The notes under the pieces were generated by a model. The model was given only the letters and a program-made list of their open reading frames with translations. It was not told where the DNA came from and did not search any database. Below, in pieces: positions 44,825-56,594 of a DNA stretch of 64,000 nucleotides. This DNA is from Nageia nagi (Eukaryota > Pinophyta). The position numbers and the translations under genes are program-made. Positions within the stretch are counted from its first letter, which is position 1. Each line of letters opens with the position of its first letter. The DNA lies in assembly GCA_050084985.1 (NCBI GenBank), contig JBITNC010000001.1:73656001-73720000 (forward strand), given 5' to 3'.

Positions 44825-45533
44825 CCACCAGATGGATTAGGTGCTCCACCTAATCATGAACACATCAAATCCCACTGCCAAAACATCCTCTAGACTCCAC
44901 ACCTAGGAAATTTTCTCAACATTGCCAAGCTAGGTTATCCAATGGATGGTAGAAGTGTAGAATAATAATAATGTGTGTTCAAATGAGAAGCTCTAGTATG
45001 TGTTTATAATATCCTCTAATTGGATCGCATCTCAAAATCATGCCCATCTTGCCTAATCCAACATTGGGCATTTGATGACCCTAATGACTTAAAGTAGCCT
45101 TTATGTTTTCCTAGTGATGCCAGCATTGGGGTCCTTAACACCTTTAGTACCAATGTTGGGGGGGCATCAAGCACTTTAAGTGCCAACATGGGGCCCTAGA
45201 ATTATTTAATGTTGATGTAGTATATCTAGAAGCCTTGAAGTACCACATGGTCTGTGGGGCCACTCTCAAATATAATACAAGCATGCTGGTAATCATCCAA
45301 TACTTGGGGACATGAATACACCTTGGGATTCCCATAATTCAAGATCTCTAATCATATAACAAATAGATTCTACTACTTAGGATGGATATGTCCTACTTGG
45401 GGTTCATAATGGGGTCCATAATACCCATTAAACTTCTATCCTATGACACAACACACTGAATGCAAATACATGAAAGGAATATAATACAAGATGACCCAAT
45501 GGGTTCCATCAAAAGTACATGGGGGATGTCACA
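44825..45533 (-). repeat. Gypsy-C 5' LTR, outer part (after Gypsy-F)
   Basis: The LTR resumes at CCACCAGATGGATTAGGTGC, which in the uninterrupted copy (18,960) directly continues the sequence before Gypsy-F. It ends GGGGGATGTCACA at 45533. Together with 36337-36918 it gives an LTR of about 1.29 kb. Confidence 0.85.
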
Positions 45534-45538
45534 CCCCT
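45534..45538 (+). repeat. Gypsy-C target duplication, right copy
   Basis: CCCCT follows the outer LTR end and differs in one base from CCCAT at 18357-18361. Confidence 0.5.
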
Positions 45539-47290
45539 AATATGTTATTTTCAATGTACTATTTTTGTAATCCTTTGGGTCTTTTTTGGTCCACCATGGA
45601 TATTAATAACATCTCATTTCATTTAATTTCATTCAAAAGATAAAAAATTATTTATTTTTCATTTACATATAAAAGAACATATGATAGTCTTAATACATGC
45701 TCAAATAATAAATATATCAGAAATTCTAGTATATCAAATCATAAAATAAGAGATGAACAACTATTTATTGATTGTTTCATTAAATAAAAAAGGATATAAT
45801 GATATGGATTAAAAATAAAAAATTTATCTTAAGATCTGAATCTATGAATTTGAGAAATGGAGTTCTTAAGATTATCTTGCTCAGGAAATAGTTTTGATAT
45901 GAATCATCATTTTTGGTGCTATAATTGATACTTTTTAAAATTTCATTTTGTAATATTGGTGGGCCAATATTTCTACCTATTATCCAAAATTTTAGTAAAA
46001 ATATCCAAGATATTAGTATTCTAGCCTTGAAATTATATGTTTAATTTAAAATCAGTTTAAATTGTAGTCATTAAAACTACATAATTTTTGTCCATATAGC
46101 CTAAAATTATACATAGAGTCATTTTGATTTTTTATAGCCTTGAAATTACAGTTATTTTAAATTTTTTTTAAAGAAACCATGACATAGGGGTATATAAACT
46201 AAATATGATCAATTATAGAATATGACATTATGAATAGCCACTTGATTTGTAATGCAAGGTACATGAATCCAATAGTAAAAAATCTCCATCACAATGGTAC
46301 ATCAACAAGATATACCATTTAGAATTTTCTTTTTTAAATTTTAAAGGTCATAATTAATTTCTTATTTTATTTGTAGTCAAGCTATGTTGAAACATTCGAC
46401 ATGGCTAGAGCCATTTCTATGACATATGAAATATTGATATACAAAAATACTTGTATTTTTGGCTTTAGACGTATTACATATGTAATATCGAGATATACAA
46501 AAGTATTCACCGAGGGGGCTCGAAACATTTTTGCCATCCCCCTTGACCCCCAAATAATAATGATATGGATATAGTCCCTCTACAAACCCCTATCAAGGTA
46601 CATCTAACTAAAAAAAAATGCTAATGAATAGGCTCCACAATACAATAATTTTTAAAACATTGACATTGCCTCCAATTTATAGTTTTCTTTATTTTTAAAA
46701 TATATAGCTAGCATAACTATCAACATTTTCAAAATATAGCCAAGTTGTTATATAAGAAGTTTCTACATCGCTATAATTTTATAAGTCCCTTTGTAGGTGG
46801 ATCTCTTAAAATTTACCTTGATCTTGCTTGTTGAAGATTTGGTAGGAAATCTTATTTATATTTAGATATATATTGACTTTGTTTATAACTTATTACTTTT
46901 ACCAATGACATTAGTATGAAAGATGGAAAAGATACATAGAACTTTAATTCTTTTTAGAAAATAAGTTATGATTAATTTGTTATAACAAAATACTTTAAAA
47001 TATTATATTTTAGTATTTATGCATTAATATTTTTTAATAATAAAATAATTTTATTATAAAAAAATATGATTTTCATTAAGATCCCCAAAATATATCAGAA
47101 AATAGCGTTCATATGTGAAAAGACTTGATATATGAAGGGATGCTACCTAATTATTACCTAATGATGTAACCCAAATACAAATAAAGTATCTCTAGAATGC
47201 AACTAAATAGAGACCATATACATATAACCATAAAAGAAATGAAAATAAAAGGAATCACAAAATAGGAAACACAACAAACCAATATATTAT
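45539..47290. other. AT-rich DNA without a gene
   Basis: The first 100 bases (AATCCTTTGGGTC, TTTTTTGGTCCACC, CATTTCATTTAATTTCATTC) resemble a LINE 3' end and could continue the relic cut off at 18,361. I cannot prove this. At 46,420-46,510 the words ACATATG(A/T)AATAT and GA(T)ATACAAAA recur as a diverged direct repeat. Nothing else is visible. Confidence 0.5.
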
Positions 47291-47599
47291 TTCCAACCTA
47301 TGCTAGCTTTATTTCCATCCTTCCTCATCCATCCTTCACATTATGATTATCCTTTGTGGTGAGTCGCTTATGCCTATTTCTTATGTGTATAAAAATTATT
47401 CATACTCCTTTTGTATCCCATCTTACTTTACATGCACCATATCATGCTTTGACCATTCCAATTGGGTGATTACAAATGGCTTTCCCATATTTGAAGTTTG
47501 TTTCTCCTTTTTAGAGCCTATTTGTACATTGTGATTCCTTTTTCCACTTACCCATTTTGGATTCTTTGTCATTGGTATTCTCATAGTCACTTGCATGAT

Positions 47600-49060
47600 T
47601 CTTCTTAGAAATTTGATTTTAATCCACTTTAGGCTATAGAATAGCTTCCTTTGAGTTGGTCTTCCCCTTAAAGAGTCTTCAACTCCTCACCATTATTTCC
47701 ATTCCCCTTCCCTTTTAAGGATGATGATTCGTCCTCTTGCTTTGCTTCCTTGAGAGGATTTTTCATCATTGGTGGCTTCTTACTTTATTTCTTCTCTTAA
47801 AGGCTAGCTTAAATAGTTTAGCATCATTTTCTAGTTACCCATGTAGGGCACCTTTCCAAAGGCTTATTTTTTTTACCAACATAACTCTTCTCAAAATTTT
47901 GATTTGAAACCTCTTTAGGCTATAGAATGGGTTCTTCTAAGCTAGGATTTTTTATAATGGTTTTCAATTCTTCCTCATTACATCTACCCATCTTCTCCCT
48001 TAAATTTGATCATTTCTCTTTCATGATAATTTTTGGGGCCACACCCATTGAGACTCCTTCAGGATTTTCACCCTTCTTAGCCTCCTTTTTTGTAGCCCTA
48101 GTTACCATATACCTATCACTAGGCTCCTTGATATCCTCCATTGAGTGGTTTTTAACTGCATCATAATCTTCTTCTACTAAGGTTGATGAGGAATAAGGCC
48201 TTTGTATTCTTTCTTTGAAATGTCTTGCCATCTTGCTCTCACCTCATAGGAATCCTTTTCCTTTCTCCAACCTAGTACCCACCTCATTTTTCCTTCTATC
48301 CTAATCTTATTCCACCCACTTCATTTTCATTCTCTTCTTGATCAAGGGACTCTATAGGGTATGTCCTCATTTGGTTACTCAACCAAGGTATTTCAATACA
48401 TATGGAAAATGAGACCCTGATGGAAAACTACATCCTCTTTACCCTTGTTGAGCTTTACAATTGAACTCTTCATAAACTTTGCTAAAAAGAAGCAAAAGCA
48501 TATTTACAATTAAGAACTCCTTATAAAATAGCAAATCAAAATCAAATGAAGAACAAAAATAACTAAAAGCCTCCCATATAGGGTTAAATGATTTATCACC
48601 CACAATACCATCTTGTACAAAGGTTATGAAAGTGTTTTGTGGTTGATACCCATTTGGGAGTTTTTTAGAGTCTCACTTTGGAGAAAAAAAGAATCAATTT
48701 TGCTTGAGGTAACATTCAAATTTCTTTGAAAGAGCCTACCTTCTAAGCTCATCTTATTAGGCATATGAATAACTTCTTTAGATAAATTCATGATTATAGA
48801 ATTGACCATAATATGGTCCCCTTTGCATTCCTCCACTACCATTTTAGAAATTGCAAGTTCAAATCCATATAATTTATTAAAATAATATCAAACCCCTCTT
48901 TCTTTAATAATTTCTAGCACACTTTGCTGCTCTTAACCTCTTTATGACTTCTTATATCTACTTTGTAGATCTTCCCCATAGATTCTACATGATGATTACT
49001 ATGTAAGCATGAATAAGTGAATTGGGGATTCATAAGTTGGTACTTAAAAAATAGGCCACC
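47600..49060 (-). pseudogene. Element-G module, second copy
   Basis: Minus-strand pieces include 48842-48624 (MVVEECKGDHIMVNSIIMNL, FQRNLNVTSSKIDSFFLQSE) and, upstream, a broken FTYSCLHSNHHVESMGKIYK-like piece. The DNA around 48,560 aligns by eye with that around 51,090 (shared CCTATATGGGAGG-type and TTTGATTTT phrases). Further down, 48231-48010 (MARHFKERIQRPYSSSTLVE) and the stretch to 47.6 kb repeat an EELKT...N..EESC pattern twice. No known domain can be named. Confidence 0.45.
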
Positions 49061-49990
49061 TTTATCCCTATCACCTTTTTATGCATAAATATTTACATAA
49101 ATACTCTTAGTACAATTTCATTGGTTGATACTTTATTTAATGCTAACTACTTGTGATATTTCATATTATTTTTCTTAAAATTTTATCGTAAGTATTTTGA
49201 ATTATGTCACTTATATATGGACATAAGCATTTATTTTCCTACTTTTTGGTTGATCATTTTTAAGGCTATAATCTTATACCATTTTAGGTGTTGCACTTAC
49301 ATTCAAGTTTGGTATCAAATTTATCAAGCATTAACTCTTTCTTTATATGGATTTTATTTTCTTGCTTGTTACCATTATATAGATATCATCTCAATATTAT
49401 TACCCTATTATATCAATAATAAATTTACATTATTGAATTTGGTTTGAAGAGATACCTCTAACACTTTTTTTGAATTGTAATTTCCAATTTTGAATACTAA
49501 GTTATTACATTTTATAAGTTTTGTAATATTGTGAGAGTTAATTTCATTATTATGCTACTATGGATTAATATTTTTTATTTAAATCCAATTTTGAAAGATC
49601 TTTTTAATGGATTTTTCATTAAAAAATTTGGACTCTTAGATTATGAGATATTCCTATTTGAAGTTTAGTTTTTTTTAAGGGGTAAATTATATTACCAAAA
49701 AGCGATGAGTTTTAAACATGATTTGAAAACCTATCATAAAATGGTTTTCTAGAAACTTGCTACATAGCTATACCTATTGTAGCCAAAATATTGCATAATC
49801 ATTGTATAAACTATACTAAAATATAGCTAGAATATATCAATCTATTATTCAAAAATATTAGTAAAGGTAAACATCAGTTGGAGCCTAACCATATATATTA
49901 TGATAGATAAAAAGATCATACTGAGCATCAATACCTTTATTTTGTAGAATTAGCTAGAATAGCCACACTAATTTGATCAATATTATTAAC
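49061..49990. other. AT-rich spacer inside element-G
   Basis: No coding or repeat signal that I can name. The plus-strand frame 49217-49447 is hydrophobic, compositionally simple and without a family signature. Confidence 0.5.
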
Positions 49991-49999
49991 AATTCTCAT

Positions 50000-51530
50000 T
50001 CACTCATTGCTTCTTACCATGAAGAACTACTTCCCATTTGTATAATAATTATCGAGCTAAGCATTGCATACAACACACCATCAATAGACCAAGTGAGTGG
50101 GGAGGCATCCACAAGCTTCCTAGCTCCATCTAAGATAAGTTCCTTAGATTTCTACTTACCTAGAGGGGTCTATCTGATAACTTATTCCTTATAATGGATG
50201 ATCTTCCTCAAATTACATGTAGATGGCATTCATAGAGTAACACCTTTGTCCTTCCCAAGATTCTTTCCATGGTTTCCTCCATATTGTGATGATTCTCCTC
50301 CTTTTGGATCTAAGAAATCCTCTTGTTGGCTACATTCCACTGGAGGAGTCTTATTATGTATATCCCTTTTCCTTATTCTTAGAAAAACCCTCCTTGATTT
50401 GGGATCTTCCTCAATCGAGGTCCCCTATTGATCCTTTGGGTGTTCATCCTCCATAAAAGGGATCTTCTATTTTATGTTTAGCTCTACCATAGGTTCTAAT
50501 GGAATTTTCTCCTTATTCTGAGTTAGGACTTCCTCAATATTCTCTAGCTCCACTTTTGGCTCATATTTTAGATTTGCTAAATCAGGGGTTATTGATGGAG
50601 ATTCCCCATCCATAACCATTTTTTTCTTCATCCTAATCATCCTTCTTCACTCACCCCTATTTATTTCATTCCCTTTTTGGGGGATTTTTTGTTGTATGGA
50701 GGATATTCCAATTAATAGGCCACTAAACATAGGGAATTTCCTCTTTAGAATTATCTTCTCATTATTTTTTACACTTTTTATGATTACATTTAATACCCTT
50801 ATATTTTTAGTCTTACCCTCTTCTATTTCAACTTCCTCAATTATAGAGGTTTGAAATGGAATTATGCCTCTAGGCTATTCTACCAGTACCTTATGGTAAA
50901 TATACATGATTAAACCCTAATGGTGTAGCTCATATTAATCCCCCTTTTCAACCCACTACATGGAAGTTCTAATGGAGTTTGTTAAGAAGAATAGAAACCA
51001 CACTGCATACTTTGATCCTTGTTGAAAATTACTCAATAAATTCAAATGAGGTTCAAAAATCATAAAGTACCTCCCATATAGTGTGAAGTATTTAATTACC
51101 CATGATGCCATTATATCCCAAGGAGTTATCAGTTCCCTCTTACTAATTCTTGTCACATATTTGATAAGAGTTTCCCCTAGGAAAAAGAATGGATCAATTT
51201 CCCTCTTTGTGACCTTTAAATTTTGATGAAACATGTAGCCATCTAAGATAAATATGTTGGCAACCTTTATGGATTTCGTAGAGAGCTCAATCCTCATAGA
51301 TATGACCATAGCAAACATTCCTCTTTAACCTTCAATGACTTTAGCCAATATGCAAGGATCAATATCATGATCATTTCATAGAAAAATATTAATATCTCCT
51401 TCCTTGAATAACTTCTAGCATCCTTATCACTTTGCACTTTCTCATAGCTACTTGGCTCAAACCTACAAATATCAAACATCGATATAAAGTGACATATTCC
51501 ATACAAACCTAAAATGGGAGCATTAGAGAG
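50000..51530 (-). pseudogene. Element-G module, first copy, gag-like
   Basis: Pieces 51506-51294 (MYGICHFISMFDICRFEPSS) and 51318-50956 (LDGYMFHQNLKVTKREIDPF, WVIKYFTLYGRYFMIFEPHL) are followed by a long minus-strand frame from about 50,650 to 50,000 with SIEEDPKSRRVFLRIRKRDI and FLDPKGGESSQYGGNHG. The stops in the latter are TAG or TAA and fit Gln. The KYFTLYGRY block is a motif I have the impression of seeing in uncharacterised plant retroelement proteins, but I cannot name a family. Confidence 0.45.
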
Positions 51531-51694
51531 TTGATGAAGCTAAATTAAGCTACCATTCATAATATCACCTTGAAATAAATGCAAAACAAGACTTATAAGA
51601 CTAACCTCATGCCTAGCTATCCCATTCTAGGATATGATAAACATAAACATAATTGGTGTGATGAATAATGTGATTCTAAGAATCCCCCAACCTT

Positions 51695-53218
51695 TTATAA
51701 ATGAGTTAAGGTTTGAAAAACCTTTGCCTTCATACCCAAAAATTTATCCCTCAAATATTGTAATCCATGATCATCATTTAACAAAATTTGTACTTTAATT
51801 ATTGATTTAATGAAATTCAAATGAGCTTCTCTATTGATCTCAATATTTTTGTAATGATCTACTTCATTTGTATCTACAACAATCTCTTTATCAAGTTTGG
51901 AATTTTCAAAGTACATTTCTTTATTATCATGAACTTCTATAGTGCCATAATTATGCATTAGAGAACTATTGCTAGGAAATAAATATGATTATTTATACCT
52001 TTGAATGGTGTCTTTCTTTTCATCCTAAGTATCAAGTGCCCCTTCTTCAAAGCTTGTCCCATTTTCATTACTAGTCTTTTGATCAAAATCATCCCCCATG
52101 CAATAATAGTTCTTATTTTTCTTTGAGATAAAAAACAACCATCTTCATATCATTTCCCTCTCATGATTCTTGTAATAAATTTAGGATAGATCTTTATTCA
52201 ATAGGAAATTCATCCCTAAAAATTCCTTCATCATATCTATGTGTTGAAATACCTGGATCCTATGAGTCTAATATTTGATGTTTTTTTTCGAAAGAGTATG
52301 CTCATTGATCACTCTCCAAATCAAAGAGGTATCCATAGGCATAGTTTGAAAGTCAAAACAACATCCATTAGAACTATCAAGACTAGAATTATCATGAGTT
52401 GATTCGAAAAATTCATTATGCTTACCTTCATCATGCTTTTATTAAATAAAGTTCTTGTTAGTATCATTTCCACTATCGTCATCACTTTCATAAGACATAT
52501 TTTTGAATTTTTCCATACATACCTCATGTGTCAACAGAACTTCTTCATTAATAATTTTGGTTTTTCTCCAAAATCTAAATTAGCCATGTCCATGATAATT
52601 TATTTTCATGTGTACCTCCTTCTATGATATATAAATTTCATTATCCACAATTGATTTGAATCCTTTTTCCTTCCTTCCTTTTCCCATATATCATCATCTT
52701 ATCATCATGAGATATGTGTAAATATCTTCTTTGTTTCTTCATATCTAGGGCTTTCATTTTTTGCTTTAAAAACCATAGCTAATTTTTCTTTATCATTTTA
52801 TTGATTATTTTCAAACATACATGAGCTTTCTCCCTCCAGATCTCATGTAGCAACATGGATTTATGATGGTGTTGGCCCATATCTAATGGGTTTTTATTGT
52901 TGATCTTTATTTTCTTCACATATATTTTTGTTCCAATTTCCTTTTACCTTTTTCCCCAAGATATCCAAAAAAAATCTAAAAAGAAATACCCTTTTTGAAA
53001 TTTCTAAACATAACTTGATACATACAATATCGAGCATCTATATCCTCCTCCTTACTCCTTAGATTCAATGCCAAATTCTCTTGTTGGGCCATCTTCATAT
53101 GGATCAATTTCTCCAAAAAAAATTTCATTTGATCTTGATTGCTTTGATCAACCTTCATTGTGTTTTCAACCCTTATCCTAGGGTTTGCAAATCTCTTTTT
53201 CACCCCATGCCAATCCAT
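51695..53218 (-). pseudogene. Element-G 5' open frames after the primer site
   Basis: 53218-52976 encodes MDWHGVKKRFANPRIRVENT, then QDQMKFFLEKLIHMKMAQQE and NLALNLRSKEEDIDARY, a polar helical segment just inside the LTR. 52527-52321 and 51958-51695 (NREAHLNFIKSIIKVQILLN) are further pieces, separated by stops and shifts. The place right after the primer site suggests a gag N-terminus. No zinc knuckle or known domain is seen. Confidence 0.45.
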
Positions 53219-53275
53219 GTATTTAACTATCTCTTCTCAGAATTGGACAAGTATTTGACTAAATTCTCCTAATAG

Positions 53276-53303
53276 GCTAGGAATATCTTAACTCTAATAC
53301 CAT
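53276..53303 (-). promoter_or_regulatory. Element-G primer-binding site
   Basis: The minus strand reads ATGGTATTAGAGTTAAGATA directly after the LTR end TACA. TGGTATTAGAGT differs from the initiator-Met type TGGTATCAGAGC by two C-to-T changes. Confidence 0.65.
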
Positions 53304-54374
53304 TGTAGTGTCCCAAATTACTAAAATGTAATTTTACTCAAATTATACAAATTAAAAAATATATATTTGTGATAGGAAATTTAAATCTAAAATAATTCAC
53401 ATTCAAGAGCCAAATAAAATACTCAAAAATCATCTAAAATTTTTTCTAAATCTAGATGTCTCATTACAAAGCTCAAAACTTAGTAAAGATTTTATAAAGG
53501 GATGGACATTTGGCTTAAAAGATCATATGTAACATAAGTGACATCCAAAATGCACAACTGGTTAGATATCTAAGTCTAGGAGTCAATATGAGGCTCAAAG
53601 TGATGAAAGATCTCCTCCAAGGTTGGACATCATACAACTAGGGCCTCAAACCATGGATTTGAATACTAAAATCATACCAAATATCTCTATAAGATTGATG
53701 TGCCACTAAAGGCCTGCCAAATACCCAATTTAAAGCTCTAGAGCACCTTTTGAATCATAGTTGGATCCACTCCTATGAACACAAGGGTTGTTATCATTGG
53801 TCTGCAAAACTCCAAGAGGATTTTCAACTACAAAAGTCACCTTATTGTAGGTTTTCATCCATAGGAAGGGATGAGAAGTGATAATTTACTCACTCAAGAT
53901 ATAAAAGATGATGGAAGATAAAACATCCCCTCCAAATGGTGTGCACCTCTCATATATAGTTGGAAGTTCCAGTCATGGGTCTAGATCTTACCTCTAGATC
54001 ATGCACAACTAGACATCCCATATTAGACTCACAAATAGCTCATTTCCAGATCCCAAATGATCCAAGAATACCAGACAATATTAATTTATTCAAACGCATA
54101 GTAAAACACACTCACAATGACCTAGAAAAGGGACATCTCATCTAGAGGCTTATAATTTGACTTTAGGATCACAAATATCTAGCCTAAAGATCCTCATAAA
54201 TATCATCACACCTAAAATAAAATATAATGACTCCTTATTACAATAACTAACATCTAGATGTAGTAAAACATGCTCAAACATCTCTCTTAGGGGAAGGATG
54301 TCCCATTCAAAATGGTCCAATACAAATATTACAATTCAAAGATGAGTAGGACCCTCAAATTTGGGACTATTACA
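53304..54374 (-). repeat. Element-G 5' LTR
   Basis: About 1,071 bp beginning TGTAGTGTCCCAAATTAC and ending GGGACTATTACA, with short inverted TGTA/TACA ends. The evidence is the primer site beside it and the ends. The partner LTR was not found, so the outer edge is a guess from the TACA end. Confidence 0.55.
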
Positions 54375-55733
54375 CAAACCAAGAAACTACCGATGTCACA
54401 TAAAGCAATCCCAGTCAATGGAAGAAAAATATGAATTTCCATGCACGCAATTGTAGAAATGTGATCTTGAAGGTAATTTTCAAAATATAATATCTATTTT
54501 GTTTCTTGATGAAACCATATTATGTAACTTGTCAAAACGAATTGTAGAAGATACTCTATCCATTTGAGAAGATGTACTAGCAATCGATGGCTTGTGGTGA
54601 AAGCTATATTTTTAAACAATTTTTTTCAAAATTGGACACATTAAATGAAATTAGTTTTATTTAACAATAAAATATTTTAATATTTTCTTTACAGTTATGG
54701 ATTTGTTTGTTGGTGGAATTGATCAAGTGGTGACCATGCTACGACACAAGTTAATCAATTCCCCTCCACTTTGAAACATACATTGCTTCGACAAACATTG
54801 TTAATCAATTCCCTTCCACCTTAAAAAATACATTACTTTGACACACATTACTAGTAGAAAGGTACGTTAGAAAATCCTTTTTTTTTTCTAAAATTATAAG
54901 AATGCTATAATAATATTATATGTATAACTAAAACAATACAAAACATTGAAAAGGAATTATAAAAACATTAGAATAAAATTATCAAGTAGGATGAATCAAA
55001 AATTTTAAAATTGAATTTAAGTCATATCATGTAAAACTTCAATTCTGCTTGGCACAAGTTCTTGATTCGATATGAAAATGAGCTGACGGCCATTGCCCAA
55101 TGCTAAAATGATAGTTAAGCCCAGCAAAATCTAGAAGTTTAAGGAAGCACAACAAAAAATCAAACAGGATATCGACAAAAAAATTAGCTGCCGTAGAAAA
55201 GCTCAGAATTTTTATATTCTTTTATATATTTGTAGTAAAACATTACATATATAACTCCATTTCAATGGATTGTATTTGATACCTAATTCCCTTATTTATA
55301 ATAAACTCAAGGGGTTGAAAGTTCAGCAGATCCAAAAGAAAAACTTGCTCTTCAAACCATAATAGAACCTAGATTTAAAAATATCAGCTGCAAACAAGGA
55401 GTTGAGAAACCAGCACTTCCAAATAAATTAATAAAAAGCAAAAACTTGATTCTATATCCATAGTAAAACTAACAATTAAAAACAGCAGCTAGAAAAATCT
55501 GTATCTTCTTGGTCAAAATTAACAACTAGGCTCCAATTTTGTCATTATGCATCTTTCGCTTCATAAAAATAAAAATAACATATGCTAAACACAAGGATAT
55601 GTGGACCCACGTACTCAGTCCAATGGTTTGATCCTCAGTGCTTTTATAAATCTTATATCGTATACGTATATAACAATTATCATTGGTGTCGTTGATCTAG
55701 ATGACACTTCATATATTTAACACTTAACTAATG
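54375..55733. other. Upstream region of the DUF26 gene, with small duplications
   Basis: A ~50-bp direct repeat lies at about 54,750-54,850 (GTTAATCAATTCCC(C/T)TCCAC twice). A splice-acceptor-like TTTCTTTACAG at about 54,680-54,693 precedes it, but no exon can be named. From about 55,000 on, segments resemble 56,090-56,420 (see findings). Confidence 0.5.
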
Positions 55734-55860
55734 TTTTTTTTTTGCTTAGATAAATCTGTAAATGTTAATGGCAGAATTTGGGTCAAAACCGTAGATTCGA
55801 ACTTCTGACCTCTGCTTAGTATATGTCAAATTTCACCCCTCCGCCAGACCCCTGCTACCT
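55734..55860 (-). mobile_element. Candidate tRNA-derived SINE
   Basis: On the minus strand a possible A box TAGCAGGGGTCTGG (55858-55845) is followed about 40 bases on by a good B box GTTCGAATC (55802-55794), and the unit ends in an A-rich tail (complement of T run 55734-55743). This is the layout of a polymerase III SINE. The A box is weak and I see no clear target duplication. Confidence 0.45.
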
Positions 55861-56518
55861 AAAATTTAAATAATGTTGGTCTATCCAATTATATTTCATT
55901 CAAAGATTATCTGAGAGGCCCAAACTAATCTAAATCCCATGGCTTCATATTATAGATTTAGCCATACAGTCAGAGTCTCTCGAGCAATTACATGCATGAA
56001 ATGGATTTCGAATTTTTTATGAATTCCTATATCTTAAGAAAACATGGCATGAAAGCATAAAATATTTTTTCATAATCAAAGATTCAAAGAAAAAAAATTG
56101 TAATCATATTATAAAACACCAATTCAACTTAGCACAACTGCTTTATCCTACATGAAAATGACAACAAAATCCTACATGTTAAACACCAGAAACTGTAAAC
56201 CCTCCTTATCAGTCCCATGATCCCATCCTTTGATCCTCTTTCTGTAATTAGCTTGGATACCACGCTAGTTGCAGTTATGTGGTTGACTATACAAATTATT
56301 ATTATTCGTCTCGTTGATCTAGATGACATCTATTGTGTGATAATTGTATGACCTAATACAGCTCCTCCGGCTTTGTATTAGATTTAGTCATAGAGTCTTT
56401 TATGCATAAGATAATAGGAAACGTAGAGAGAATGGCATTTGGCTGAATAGTTTGAGTTTGTAGTTCGCTTTGTCGGCTCAAATTCGTGTTCCACTAATCT
56501 GACCTCTCCAACTCCGGC

Positions 56519-56526
56519 TATAAAAT
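56519..56526 (+). promoter_or_regulatory. TATA box of the DUF26 gene
   Basis: TATAAAAT lies 69 bases before the first base of the start codon. A transcription start near 56,550 would leave a 5' leader of about 45 bases. No other good TATA is as close. Confidence 0.7.
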
Positions 56527-56594
56527 TCCCATCATTTCAAATTCTGCTGTATACCACCATCTTATACTCTCTGAATAAGAAAAAAGATAAAACA

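Larger units (their letters stand above)
18362..45533 (-). mobile_element. Gypsy-C: non-autonomous Gypsy element, outer shell of a nest
   Basis: Two related LTRs flank this 27-kb block: 18362-19634 and the split copy 36337-36918 plus 44825-45533. The primer site sits at 36317-36335 and the polypurine tract beside 19635, so the element runs on the minus strand. Without the inserted elements its internal part is only about 3.2 kb. It encodes a Ty3/Gypsy gag (split by Copia-D) and an aspartic protease, and no reverse transcriptase, RNase H or integrase is seen. It must have relied on enzymes of another element. Three younger retrotransposons sit inside it. Confidence 0.85.
47291..54374 (-). mobile_element. 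Element-G: unclassified LTR element, decayed
   Basis: A probable LTR at 53304-54374 (TGTAGTGTCCC ... CTATTACA) is followed on the minus strand by a primer site ATGGTATTAGAGTTAAGATA and then by a string of broken minus-strand frames down to about 47.3 kb. A related sequence module appears twice (about 51.5-50.9 kb and 49.05-48.5 kb). No RT, integrase or RNase H motif was found, and the left LTR was not found. It may be a large non-autonomous element or a rearranged remnant. Confidence 0.55.
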
